Assembly (NCBI GenBank): GCA_021209875.1
Contig: JAGYVD010000010.1
Location: 1,240,001-1,304,000 of the forward strand
DNA from: Rosellinia necatrix
Lineage: Eukaryota > Ascomycota > Sordariomycetes > Xylariales > Xylariaceae
Reading direction: 5' to 3'
Length of the DNA stretch: 64,000 bases
The notes under the pieces were generated by a model that saw only the letters and a list, made by a program, of their open reading frames with translations, was not told the DNA's origin and searched no databases. The translations under genes and the position numbers were made by a program. Below are positions 43,707 through 56,586 of this stretch, piece after piece; the stretch's first letter is position 1, and every line of letters starts with the position of its first letter.

Positions 43707-46298
43707 ATTCTCTTACCTTGGTCGCGGGACACGGTTATGAAGGAAACCGCGGTCACGCATTGAACATCTTGCGGCAATTTGAGCTCGACGTAGGGCCGCT
43801 GGGGACAATGCTCATAGACCTGGATAAGATTGTGACGTGTCGAGGTGCACTTCAAGATAGCCCCCCGTTCAGGTGACATTGCGTCCGGAGTCGGGGGCTT
43901 ACGGCAAATAATATTGCTGGTAAGAGGCGCAAGGCCGCTTGCAGTCGCTACCTACAGTGCATATGGAGAGTGTATATTTCAACAATCTTCTTCAGATAAT
44001 GGGAGTTGCAAATTTGGCGGTAGGGGAGGGAAGGGCATGGTGACGGAAGTCCATCAGGACCGCTCGTTACAACGAAATAAGCTGGACATTAATTACCCCG
44101 CACCTGCCACCTGACTTTATCTTACAAACAATTCAAAATACTTCGTCTGTTAAACGATCCTATAGTGTGTATTTGTTTGTAACGAACCGGGTTAGGTACG
44201 GTACGGGTATAATACGGAGTGGCGTCGCAGGCCCTTGGACGAGCCGTTTTGTCACAAGTGGACCACTTCTAACAAAATTTCAGAAAATAAATAAAACTTC
44301 AATAAATAGATGTAACTAACTAGTTCTATTTTATAAAAGAGTAATATGTGTTCAAAAATACAGCAGAAATTAACCCAATAGAAATAGAAATATACATGAT
44401 ACAATATTTTCAGCTCTTTGCCGTACCATTATTCACGACTTATGTTCATTTTTCGATGTTTCGTCATAGGGCCGTATCAGTACATTGAACTTTTTGGCAT
44501 CACGAGGTATTCATGTGAGAAGCCGTTACGAGCTGGTTGTAGTTCATTTTAGGCGCCACCCTCGCATTTTCATCCTTTTACTTGTCGACGTGTCTTCTGG
44601 TTTTTTTCTTTATCTGGTATGCTCCATTTCCCAGCCAGTTATGACCGCTATACGACTAGCACGGTAAAGTGACTATGCTAATACGCGCCCGGCTAATTTT
44701 TCCAAAATGCTTGGATTTTAACGCATTAAAGTATTCTAGCTTCAAAATTCCCGGTAGAAAATGGTAGGTTGTAATACGGAAAACGAAAGTCACGGCCCAA
44801 CCAAAGCAAGCCAGGGGGCGGGTAGGCCCAAACCGTTAAGCGAACTGCTACTTAACGCCACCATGCAATATATTTGATGATGGCGATCTTTTACAGGCTC
44901 AGAAAATGAAACCCATAGGGCCCCACCCCCGGGACACAATCTATCAGCACACTCGCGGCTGTAATCGCTTGATGTCTGTTATCTATGTGGTTGACAGCAC
45001 TGACTCGTATTGCGCGGGGCCGTGCTTAGAGCAGTGTACCGTTCTTGTTCTACCTGGGTGGTAACGCTGACGCAAATTGAATATATGGAAATGCTTGTTC
45101 CTTGTGAGAATCCACACCCGGTTGTTAATCGGTTCTCGGGGTATGAATCTACGTGGCCAGAAAAAGACCCAAGTCCTTGTTCTTAGACCAGGCCAAGTCA
45201 CTTGTGCCTCCAAGGCCATGCACGAAGATGATGTCAACCTTCTGCGTGGACCACGACGGCGAAAATAACAACAATCCAACCGAACGGGCAGGAGAGGTTG
45301 TAATTTTTGCAGATGGGACTGGGGACTATATGTCTTGAAGTGCTATGCTAAACTCTGGGAGCACCACTCGCGAGACGTAAGCAATTGTCCCGTTTGCCAT
45401 CCCCTTTTTTCACTTGCACTGGAGTCTCGAATTGCCCTGTAATTAATTACCTAACGAGAGATACCACAGCGCTTCTAACGACATGTGCTATCTCAGCAGA
45501 AAATACGCCCGCCAGGAATTCCTCGTCCGGTTAGATCCGGAGCAGGATGAGTTTGGGCTACGAGCGGCGCAAATTCAATCACGCGAAGCGAAGCCATGCA
45601 ATTAGGGCAGTTGGGTGCTGACTCATCATGCTGGTCTTGATGGTGCACCGTATTCAGGGAAACGGAACCGTGGGGCCGCCGGGGGGCATGCATGCGGCTC
45701 CTTCCGCTTCAACCGATGCCGTGTTTGCTCTTGTGCTGCCAAGGATGCCCTGCCAGCGGCTAGAGTGCGCCGTGGAGTTGGGCTGTCGTGACAATCTTTG
45801 AATTCGGGGAGCAAGGGTTCCTGCTATGTGCCACTTCCACTTTGGAAAAGATGAGCTATCGGAGGCTGTGCCATTCATTTCATTGATATGCGTTATAGAC
45901 ATAAAAGACCTAATCATGGCAAAGGCGTGGATTGACAAGACACTGGAGACGTTTAGGAAGATGGCCAATGTCACATATAAATGGTGTAGTATTGGACCTT
46001 GGCGTGGGAGCCTTAAGAAGTGGAAGTTCTAGCATCTAGAAATGGAGTCCCCCCCGTACTGAGTTCGTTCAATATTGCATTGACCCTAAAGACTGACTGC
46101 CCCGCCTCCAACATAGGAAATCGCCGCTACCATCTTCTTCCCGACTAATGCCCGCGTTGTAGGTCGTAAGGCGCACCACGGCCACGGTTGAGAATTGCGG
46201 CTAGTTCAGAGGGGCGAGATAGGTATGCATTGCCGACGACCTATGAGGATGGTTAGGGGAACGAAACGACACCCGGGTTGCTGAGGCAGTAATACCGT
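43707..46298. other. Gene-poor tract with the second MITE-like copy
   Basis: 2.6 kb upstream of HET-domain protein 2. Holds the inverted-repeat element at 44057-44264 and otherwise short ORFs (for example 45826-46032) with no recognised motif. Confidence 0.45.
44057..44264. mobile_element. MITE-like element with terminal inverted repeats, copy B
   Basis: A 208-bp relative of the element at 31803-32086. The right end, 44245-44264, is a perfect reverse complement of GGTCCACTTGTGACAAAACG. The left end, GGACCGCTCGTTACAACG, is degenerate. The shared core includes AAGCTGGACATTA, CCCCGCACCTG, ATTCAAAATAC and GGGTATAATACGG. Many differences from copy A are C/T or G/A transitions, as RIP would produce. 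It has no coding capacity. Confidence 0.7.
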
Positions 46299-46499
46299 TT
46301 ATAAGCAAGAGACGCCCTGGACACAGCATTTGGTGACTGGTCCTGTTCCTGGGAAGGGGCTTTCCTGAATCTGGCACTGGATAGGGTAATAGCCATTGCA
46401 GGCGCCGCCGAGGCTTTCTATGTATACGCACGCGACCTGCGCCTCGGTGATCGTGGCCATCGCCAGGGCGGCGAGGACGGTGGTGAAGCTGAGCTGCAT
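46299..46499 (-). CDS. Small secreted cysteine-rich protein
   Basis: The ATG at 46499 opens a 66-aa protein. Residues 1-20 (MQLSFTTVLAALAMATITEA) form a classic signal peptide with an Ala-x-Ala-like cleavage site before QVACVY. The mature part is about 46 residues with six cysteines in the order C, C, C, CC, C (GACNGYY, IQCQ, TKCCVQ, VSC). The adjacent CC pair resembles small secreted effectors, hydrophobin-like or antimicrobial peptides, but the spacing matches no family I can name, and a hydrophobin has eight cysteines. An in-frame upstream ATG at 46613 adds 38 residues and would hide the signal peptide, so the internal start is preferred. The mature protein may be truncated if a further exon exists. 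Confidence 0.55.
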   Translation of the reverse strand: MQLSFTTVLAALAMATITEAQVACVYIESLGGACNGYYPIQCQIQESPFPGTGPVTKCCVQGVSCL

Positions 46500-49400
46500 G
46501 TTTATAGTGTAAAGTAGCGTAGGTTTAGAGCCAAACAGACTGGATAGTGGTGATGGTGGTGTGGTAGGGAGACAGCTTTGGGAGCGCAATGGGAGAACGG
46601 GGTGGTTTAGCATCTTTTATATAGACACTACGTGTAGTTTCTCAACTTGGACTTCTCTGATTCAGCTACGGCAGTGCATGAGTGTACATTCCTAGAGGAT
46701 TCAAAAGCTCTGCAAGATCTGCATGAATACACTAAGTGGAACGACTTGAATCTGCCTTGCAGAGGTAGGGTAGTTCTCACGTCTATCGAATCATCAGGGC
46801 TGATCACTGCTCCTGTAGGATTCTGGCTGCGATGGAGAAGTTTTGTTCCCTGCCTTAATCCTGAATTGAGGAGGCCGCGAGCGATTCCGTACTGCCAAGA
46901 AATTCCGCCTAAGGTTTGTCGGACTCTGGAAATGTCAACACAATGGGTCAGACTTGGCAAAAGACGGTAAACATGCTAAGAGGAGGGGGAAAGGGGTTCG
47001 CTTACATGAATCTCCTAGTACGTAGTAAGCAGAGCAAAACGAATGCGATGTCGAATGCAGCAGGTGAAAATAATCGGCTCTCTTCCTTGCGGTCGCCGAG
47101 CGGCGAGGATTAGGTAACACAATCACTGGCATCCTCCATTTCTGCCGCCGACATGGTGTGTTGTTGAAGCACTGGGTAGGCCAACGCTGGCCTGTTGCCA
47201 CATTTACCATAGTTAGATATTTCAGCAATTGACAACATTCACGTGGTTGGCGACTTGGCTAAAACGACTCTGCCTTTGCTAAAAATGAATGTATCCAAGT
47301 TTATTCCGGCATAGCATAGTGATTTACGACCGTGGATTGGTTAAAACGAACCCCTGAGTATCTCTGGCGTCGTTAGGGTGCAGGAGTTGGACGATGTTGT
47401 ATTAAGTCAGACGTAAGACGCAAGTCCCGTTAGCTAATTTCTAGGGGGGCCTAATGCCTAGGTAGTGCGATACAGCGCACGAGCCACCCTACACCGTCAG
47501 TTCGCACTTCATACTTAGGTAAGTCGTTACCTATACGACATAACTACCTAGTTACTTATAATCAACAGCTGGGAATCTTTAAAACCTGTACAGAATCAAT
47601 ATAAAAACAATTGTTTTTAAAACAACGCTGTTTTTTATTTTATGAATCCGCATGAATGATAAGCAGGGCAGGTTTTTAATAGAACCACCTACTTAGGTAC
47701 TTCTCGTGAAGCAATGTGAGCACTGTTCCTTGGATTTCCGTAATGGGGCTAGATATAGTTATTCATAGAGTCGTTTTAGCCAAGTCGCTTGGTTAGTGTT
47801 CCGTTCTGCGACAGATGAGGTAAGACGCCGACGGCAGTCCGCTTTCCCCGCACACTATGATACATCCATGCATGGGTGCTTAGTGTCTGGCCATCATGAC
47901 CTTCATTATTTGGTCCATACTGTGATGTGATGGTGGCGTGCGTTACCTGCCTTCTGGCCTACACGGCATTATTCATTATTTCAGCTGTCCAGAGGACGAG
48001 TGGCTGTACAACTACCCGAGCTCAGCGTCGGGCGGCCATCTATCGCTGTTTTACCAGAGCCCAGCACAGCACACACATTGTACCTTGCAAGTGCCCTGTG
48101 TACCTCTCCGCATGGTCCCGTTCACAACTGTCAGCCGTTTAGTTGTCGTCCTCTCGTTACATGCACCGCCACACTCTTTCCCCTCCGATATTTGGCTGAT
48201 GAGCCGTGGCAAAGTTAGGCACTTTTGACCGCTCTTAATATAATTAACTTAGTTAGTTAACTAGTGAGTTATAAAATAATTAATTATCGCGGAGGAGGGG
48301 ACAGATCAATTGGGAAAACAGTGGAATGAGAGCAGAGCGATCAGTGCAGGCAAGTCAAAGCGAGCATAGTAGTATGATCTATCTACCTGAGTCGTAGTTT
48401 GTAGTGTAAATACGAGATCGGACTGGCCGCTTTATAGTTACTCAGTGCGTGACCATGAAAAGGACCAGGGCCGTCCTGGCTTGTAATTGGTCAGCTTGAG
48501 TGGTCCATCCAGTCGGGCGTTGGCCGGGGCAAGCCACCCATTAAACCACCTAACCACCTAGCCACCTGCATCCATTAACGTAACCACAGCGCTCCTCGCC
48601 GCGGCACTCAGCTTCGATCACCAGCCCAGACTCGAGTCTCTAGTAGCCAACGCGACCCATTTCATCGTGACAATAATTTTAGTAGCTCGGGAGTTGCATT
48701 GTGCTATATAAGTAAGAACATTTCTCAATGAACCCTAATATTAATATAGACTATCGTAAACTGGCGGCGGTGTGACATATAAAATTCAATAACCCAGTCC
48801 CATAGGCTATTTATTGCTCTGGTACGAACTCCGAAGGTTCCATCTTCTGACCCTGAAACCTCCAGTCTTGGACGTTTCTCAGCTCTCGTTTCCATACCGA
48901 CACTTCAATGTTCGTATGCAACAAGTCACAGCGTGGCCTTGAGAGCACATTTTGATTCGCAGTTGCAGCGAGGGGAAGTCCTTCAGCATTGGTGCCGGGG
49001 TGATCGAACCTCTACTCACATATGTGCCTTCGATCAAGTTTGCAAGTGGCTGCGCTAGGGATTATGTGACCTTCGGCTTTTGCTGCCTAGATCTTCCCAT
49101 TATGCTTTAACTTGCATATTCGTGCAACAAAGAATACGTCATATTCTGCATGGTGGACTATCCATACGATATCTGACATAATATAGCACGACAGGTGACT
49201 TACACTTGGTGCTAAGATCTTCGTCTAGGACTCGGAAGGCGAGAGGCGAGACATGCTCATCCGACACAATCGCAGCAGATACATGGATAACAAGCCATCT
49301 TCAGCTTAATTCAGCTAGCCTTGGTGTCCCAGCTGATGTACACCGATGGCTTTTTGTGAGGGGGATTGACAGCCCATAATAAGAAATGGGCGGGGATGGA

Positions 49401-49503
49401 TGTGAGGACGTCGAGTACATAAACCTGGCAAATGTCCCAAGGAGTTGTAACCGCGCCTTGCCTTGCTTTGATCAATCACACTCATCAATAGATACTACAA
49501 ACA
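46500..49503. other. Gene-poor intergenic tract, 3 kb
   Basis: No supported gene. Overlapping short ORFs in three frames at 47927-48228 are not convincing. AT-rich TTAA-containing sequence lies at 48238-48290, and TAGGTA/ACCTAGG motifs recur at 47455-47550. Confidence 0.45.
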
Positions 49504-51597
49504 ATGGACGTCTTGGAGGAAGTTGACATTCTCATCGTCGGCTCCGGCCCTATCGGCGCTGTCTTTGCGCGCACGCTCGTTTCTGCAGGACGAAGTGTTG
49601 TAATGATCGACGTAGGAAACCAGTAAGTCATATGAATGAACACTAATATGTGAAATACTACTAACCGTGAGGAATAGGGAGACTAGGAAGGTTGGTGACC
49701 ACAAGAAGAACAGCGTCGCGGTTCAGAAAAACATTAGCCTTTTCACAAAGTAAGTGTAGTTCCCGCTGTCGTTGTCTGCTCAGTGCACATTCAGGATATC
49801 TTACACCGTATTATAGCTCCGTTAGGGTACGTTCCCCCGGCCCACAACAATAATATGAGTATGTGTAGACTCATAGACTGTTCGCAGGGAGAGTTACATA
49901 CGTTGTCGGTTCCTACGAATGGCGTCAATACAAACGTTGAGCCTGCGTCCTGGAACCCAACGTGAGTTTACCTCTCATTCCTGCCTTACCTCTCTTTGAG
50001 GCTCACGTTCTTGGAATCCTAGTCCCGCGCAAATCTGCTGCCTGCAAAATGGTCAAAATCCGAACCAGCAGGCTTTCGACAACCTCCCAGCAGCGGCGGC
50101 GTCTCGCATTGTTGGTGGAATGGGCTCGCACTGGACCTGCTGCACACCTCGTGAATTTCCCGGGATAGAGAGGTCTGATCTTTTCAATGACAATGAGTGG
50201 GATGAGCTGTACAATCGTGCCGAAGAAATGTTCTGGACCAACAGCACATCGTTTGACAACTCTATTCGACAGCAACTTGTCAAACATGTCCTCCAGGACG
50301 CTTACAAGGCCCAAGGGCGCAATATTCTGAGCATGCCACTTGCTTGTAACCGCAGTGACAGGAACAAGGAATATGTCGAGTGGGCATGCTCCGCCTCAAT
50401 CTTGGACGACCTCGCTGAACCGAACAACAACGACAGCAACTTTGAGATCAGGCCCAATACTCAGTGCGTCAAGCTCATCGTTGATCAGGCTACCGGGCAG
50501 GTCGAGATGGCTCTTGTGAAGGATCTGATGGATGACAGGGAATACTGGATCAAGGCCAAAAAGTTCGTTATTTGTGCAGGTGCCGTCCTAACACCTGGTA
50601 TTCTCTTCAACTCGTACGGGCTTGCGGAGACCCTGCCTGCTTTGGTAAGTTCTTGGGCTGCTGACCTCAAATTTGCATGTTTTAACGTTTCCAAATGACA
50701 GGGTCGTTACATGACGGAACAAACTATGGCGTTTTGCCAAGTCATCCTCAAGAAGAGTCTCGTGGACAACGTCCAGAACGACCCGTATGGTCTTGGCTGG
50801 GGAGAGATCGTGAAACACCATCACGAAAAGCATCCTAACGATCCCCTGCCATTCCCATTCAACGACCCGGATCCGCAGTGCTATTTTCCCTTGACCGAAA
50901 AGCATCCTTGGCATACCCAAATCCATCGTGATGCTTTTGGTTACGGCGAAGTCCCACCCGCCATTGACCAGCGCGTCGTAGTTGACTTCCGTTGGTTCAC
51001 TTATGTCAAGCCCCACAAAGATAACTATATTGAGTTCTCAAAGGACTCCACGGACGAATTCGGGATGCCACAGGTAAGCAGAATCAGCGCGGATATTTTA
51101 GCCACATATATTTTCACTCTGAATCTCAACTCTATCCGGAATGATAGCTAACTCACTCCTAATTAGCCCACATTCCACTACAGAATCGATGATGAAGACT
51201 CAGAACGCACCCTGAGAATGATAACTGAGTAAGTAGAAACGTGAAAGATCTTTCTTTTTCCCTCAATACACTAGCTAACCCCGCTATTTCCTACAGCATG
51301 GTAGAAGTGGCAAGAAACCTTGGGGGCTTTCTCCCTGGCGCTGAGCCAAAGTATCTCCCTCCTGGCTCCGCACTTCATATCACCGGTACCTACAGGGCCG
51401 GCAAAGACCCCAGCGCTCAGGACAGTGTGGTTGACCGCACCGGTCGAGTATGGGGCCAAAAGAACTTGGTCCTCGGCGGCTGCGGCGTTATCCCGACTCA
51501 GAATGCCTGTAACCCTACGCTTACGGCTGCTTGCTTTGCTCTTGCCGCTGCTGATCAGTTGATTGAGGATTTGAAGGACGAAGAAAGTGTTCCTTAA
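49504..51597 (+). CDS. Pyranose 2-oxidase (GMC-type flavoprotein)
   Basis: Oxidises glucose and other pyranoses at C2 to 2-keto sugars, reducing O2 to H2O2. Seven exons were reconstructed: 49504-49622, 49678-49749, 49869-49961, 50023-50644, 50702-51073, 51167-51228 and 51297-51597; the product is 546 aa. ILIVGSGPIGAVFA is the FAD dinucleotide motif. GGMGSHWTCCTPR corresponds to the STHWT block and keeps the His that covalently binds FAD in this family. QGELHTLSVPTN precedes it. The C-terminal catalytic pair lies in LHITGTYRAG (His) and QNACNPTLT (Asn). There is no signal peptide, as in known members. The acceptor of exon 3 is the least certain; 49860 also keeps frame. Flanks are gene-poor. 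Confidence 0.88.
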
Positions 51598-52514
51598 CAT
51601 TAAGCCTCGGAGGCTACGATAACCAACTGACTACCATAGAGATCCTGCCTCCGAAGTATTTTCGTGGAATCCCAGGCTTCAATTTTAACCTTTCATATGT
51701 TATTGTGTTCGTCTATAGTTCTCACGAAGCGAGTTATAGTCGATTTTAATCAATTCAAAAATGACAACATTTTTTTCTACTTCTGAAATTCTAATCATTT
51801 ATATGTCTGCGGTCGTTCATTCCCTGAAGTATACCGCTGCCCAAGATAGGAAAGGGGGGGCCGATAAGGGGGGGAAGGGGGATTGGCCGGCCGTCTGGCT
51901 GTCGGTGAATAGAGGTGGGGATTAGTGTGTCGTATTTCAGCTCACAGGTTATTCGCTAAATGTAAATGATGCTGACTAGAAGAGACACCCAATTTTGGTT
52001 TTGTATAGTTAATTAGAATTGGAGTTGTGAAAGAGGGATTGATGGGCGTGATCTCGAACTGGAGAGGATAGCTACTGAGAAGGTATGTTGGGGGTAATGC
52101 TATAGCGTCAGGCGGTGATGGCACTAGCTGAAAATATTGCCGCTTCTAGGCAATTACTTCATGGTAGGACCTTTTTACAGCAGTCATTGTCGGTAGTTTT
52201 AATAGAATAGCGTGCGCACTCCAATGGTCTTCCTCTGTCATGCTGTACTGCCAGAAATATAGAGCCCGTCGTCAAGGTCTTGGTGGCTATTTTGCTTACG
52301 TGGCCTGGCACTCTTAGCGTCGCCGCCACCGCCACCGTAGTCACCAAACAGCTGTTCTTTGGATAACTATCCGATCGATGGCTGTTAAGGAGCATAGTCT
52401 TGCTGATCACTAGTAGGGACATCATCCCACTGGCGGATAGAAATGACTCGCCTTGATATAAGAGATTTTGCTCTTAGCGGCGCCAACAGCATAAATATAT
52501 ACCGCAAAAAGGTG

Positions 52515-52950
52515 TTATGATGGTACATATCTCACAGATGCGGTATTGGATAAGACTGGTCGATTATGGAACATAGAGGGAAACCCTTCAGTGTCATACT
52601 CGATAGCTGTAAAGCAATGTATAATATCATTAAAACTCTCGCTTCGGCTAATAGCAAACCAGTGTGCATCGAACGCGTAATAAACGTCGTCACGCAAGTC
52701 GATCTTATTGAGTTTCTGGTCGCCATCCATATCCTCACCATGTTGCCCCATCGAATTGCCTTCCAATATCGCATCTGTAAAATACATACCATCACCATAC
52801 CTTTTGAGCGATTTTTGCGCGCTATATTTATGCTGCCAGCGCCATTTATAGCAAAATCTCTTATATTGAGGCGAGCGAACCATTCCTGGTTGTTATATGA
52901 CATAATGTGCGCTTGATGAGCGATCGCAGAAATCGTGTAACTATACAACA
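52515..52950 (-). pseudogene. Possible degraded coding sequence
   Basis: Two overlapping minus-strand frames of about 120-140 residues look coding-like in different parts, as expected after a frameshift. One contains DMDGDQKLNKID, which is similar to an EF-hand loop although the Gly at position 6 is Gln. No family could be named. It may be chance. Confidence 0.2.
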
Positions 52951-55900
52951 ATGATTTGTCTCAGATCTTGATAGCGGTTGCTCGGGGATATACTTTAGAG
53001 ATATCCACGTTCTTGGAAGCGGAGCGACGGGTTTGTCGCCCCGGGTAATGATGTTCCAATAGCCTCCTCCTGCGGCAACGCTCCATCCCGCTCGTCGGCA
53101 AAGAACCAATATTCAGACCGAGTAAGCACACCCTCGAGAAGGATATCGGGGCCAGAGATAAACCTGTGCTTGGCTTTGTCGATCTGTCGCTAAAAATCTA
53201 TTAAAGGCATTGCTAGTTACGACCTGGCAGGCAGTAAGGGCGATTTCGTAATGAGCACCTCTCTAGGGGGCAGAGCTACTTGAAGTCAATGTTGAGTAGG
53301 GGTATTAAATTTTTTTTAGTTATAGCCTAGAGAAGATATCATATCCTAGCAGATAACCAAGATGGCGGCGAGTGACATGTTCTTCGCATCGCGATACAAT
53401 TGGGGGCAGAGGGGAAAGGTCGTGGGCTACTATAGTCGACGCTTTTTGTCTTGCTTCTGTTTCTATTTTTCTAGTACCCTCTCAGGCGGTTGGGGAGGCA
53501 TATTGTGACACTAAGCCTAATCAGTTGCTGTAGCAATAGAAAGTAACACAATGAGCATACTGTATTAGATAGCCACCCAATTGGGTCAGCCAGACAGAAT
53601 ACAAGGGACCGTTTCGTACTTAATCCGCTGATCTTACATCTACTACACATATAAGTACAAGAAATACTAACTTGTCGTCACAGGACACGTCCGAATCTGA
53701 ATAGACGCCTTCCAGGAGTGGTTGGTGCACGTGTGGCGGGCGGCTAGCGTAACAAACACGTTCATTTATCTGTTCGAGAATGTCTACAGAAAATGTCATT
53801 AGCCGCGCATGAGTCAAATTCCATGTTCCGTTTTGGAATAGAGAATGCAGAACGCAGCTAGATCGTGTCCCCTTGCCTCCAATCTATGCGCAGCCTCAAT
53901 TTTGGCGAGGTATCTTTATCTAACAAGAGTAATTTCTACTACCGATACCCTTTCTTTTCAGATTTGGCCATCCGCTAGCAAAGTCACTACGCGCAAGAAA
54001 AGGATGGAAGCAAGAGTCCTGAAAACACAGAGGCTGTTTAGCAGATTTTGAGCACAGTGTGCTGACGGTTCTGGGTGCTTTGGGCAGGATTATGTGAGCG
54101 GCATCTCTGCAAGACTAACTGTGACGCCATGAATATGTCTTGTCGACTTGGTAGCGTTATAGCGGCTACTGCTATTGGAGCATGGAAAGTATGAAGCGTA
54201 ATATTCTCACGGAATCAAAAGACGATACGGAATCAGGCAAGGTCGAAAATGAACAATAGGAGACAGCCACTTCCATTCAAGCGATCAGACGTAGCCCACC
54301 GTTAATATTTTAAGCTGCTTTGCCAGGTGTTACGGAGATTATAACTTACTGTCTGGCAGACTTCAACCGAAGTGACTGCTCCCTCGATGGGACAACACAA
54401 CTTAAGCGGGGGCTAAGGTCGATAAGCAAACCAATTCTTTCAGTAAAAGCCAAGGCATGCAAGTAATTAATGACATCTCGAAAATATCAGCACACAATTT
54501 TTTCAGACTTGCAATTTGTGCTAAATTTTACTTTGGTTGTTGCCACACACGGCTGAGTAGGTATTGAAAATGAACGATGCTATGCAAGTCATAACACATG
54601 AGTATGATATCAAATAAACAGATATAGGAGCCTGTTTGTTGCAGCGGACTGTTTAGAGATAAAATAGGCCATTAGATGATAAATCGAACATTAGTTAGCA
54701 CGATTTAACGTTAAGATTTTCTCGGAAATATATAATTAATGAAGGTTGGTAATAAAATACGGCTTCCACTTAAAGTTGAGGCTTGTAAAGATTAAATAGC
54801 GAAGTTGTAGAAAGGATTGAATGATTGACACTGTAATGGAAACTACATAGCACTATGGGCTGTGCCCCCTTTCCCCTTACAGGTAGTGATATAAAATAGG
54901 TATACAAATGGTAAAGTGTTTCAAATAGCTAGCCGGGCTTGATTAATCCTTTCTAATACCCATCTCAACCTTGGTTACGTCACGCTACCCCGCTTGAATG
55001 TATCTTAGAAAGCATACAGTTTGTTGTAGATATTTATGTTTATCGTTCTTTACAAATATGTTTTAAACGATAGTTTATCACATGTGAATGATGAGAAATT
55101 AGGAATTTGCCCGTAGGAGTTCATAGTATGGTGATGACTCACCCCTGTGGCAGTGTACAGGATCCAAACATACCTGAAGCAAGCTTTTCTGCTTAGTGTT
55201 ACCACCGCAATAGATATTTTCTCATGAGCCGATGATCCCGCCAATATCGCTAGCAGTACGGGTCTCTCTCTATTCCTAGGTATAATATGCGAAACCACTT
55301 CATCAGGCTATTCATCGCATCTATATCTGATATGTGACGAAACCCCGTGAAGCGCAATCGAGAGTGCTATGTAACCTCACCTCGGTTACATATACCTCAA
55401 CGGGTAGATAGTGCCCGGCTAAGCGATTTGAGTGGCTCTTACATCTCTTGAAGGAAACGGCCACTTCGCCCTCCTCCATAGCCCTTTAAGAAGTAACAGG
55501 CAGAGCCGCCCGCATGAAACTTACTGTTCATCACATGCACGCTCTCGCGGGTGATAGAGTCAAACATCGGCTAAGATATGTCGTACGTGCTTATCACCGT
55601 GTGACACGGCGATGGTGAAAAGAATATAATAGAAGGGGCTTTGGTAAAATATATGATTTTCACATGCAGTATGTAATTGTTTGTGTACCTTAACAGAAGC
55701 TCGGGGTTTACAGAGATAAGAGCTAATAGCATTGGAGTAACTAGGAGTGCTCCTTCCTGGTCAGCATTTCCATCGCAATAAATAGAATGTACGTACCCAA
55801 GCGACCCAACTACCTTCTACAAAACATCTTCCATATTGATCAATTTTATCACAATTAGCAAATATCAACGAGAACCAAGTCTTGCTAAGTAAACACATAC

Positions 55901-56053
55901 ACGTCCTCGCCCCTAACTATATTACTTCCTAATACCAGAAGCCAACATGCCAAAGGCACAGATCCCAAAACAATCCTTAATAATAGGAGACGCTTCGGCT
56001 AATCGTATCCTAGACGACAGTTAAGAAAGACGGTCCGACCCCCGTTATCAACA

Positions 56054-56586
56054 ATGAGGAAGAACGCGGCCGAACCCGCGAACGACCCCCGCTCCCTGTC
56101 CCTAACCAACCACCAAACAGCACTATCGGCTAGATGGTATCCCATGCGCGAGAATCTTGGTGGTGGGAACCGGGTAGCGATTACTGAAGCACTGCCTCGC
56201 GAGTGTGAGAACTTGTAAGTTATGGACGCTGAGCTGTGATTCGCTGCATCTCAAGTCAAATTATATCTAATTTAAATCGTCTTAATACCGTTATAATAAC
56301 AGTTGAGCTAGTTGTTGCCCAACATTTCCAACTACAACCCACCAACTCTGGCGACTCTGAGTACAATTCGCCGCCGATTCTCATGCTTGAGACTGTTTTG
56401 TCGAATTTGAGAAAAGAAAAACACAAAAAGGAAAGAATGAAACATGCGAAGCTCAAGGATCACAAAATACTATGTAAATTTTGGGCTGAACTACATACAA
56501 TAGTTCATGATAGGAATCAAACCATAGTTATTTCCAACCATGACTCGCCGCCTCGTCGAAGAGGCAACAGCGAACCTTTCTTGTAG
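56054..56586 (+). CDS. Candidate two-exon gene of unknown function
   Basis: A speculative model with exons 56054-56204 and 56303-56586, joined by a 98-nt GT-AG intron (donor GTGAGA, acceptor AACAG), giving 144 aa. Exon 2 stays open for 94 codons in an AT-rich region and codes for a basic stretch (RKEKHKKERMKHAKLKDHK) that may be helical. The protein ends GNSEPFL. No known family is recognised. An upstream frame from about 55947 is also partly open but is broken by a stop. Confidence 0.28.

Noticed and set aside
47927..48228. Three overlapping ORFs in different frames
   Set aside because: All about 70-96 aa, with no family resemblance and no splice structure; chance ORFs.
55369..55391. Perfect 8-bp inverted repeat ATGTAACC/GGTTACAT
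   Set aside because: No adjacent gene to regulate, and short inverted repeats occur by chance in several kilobases.
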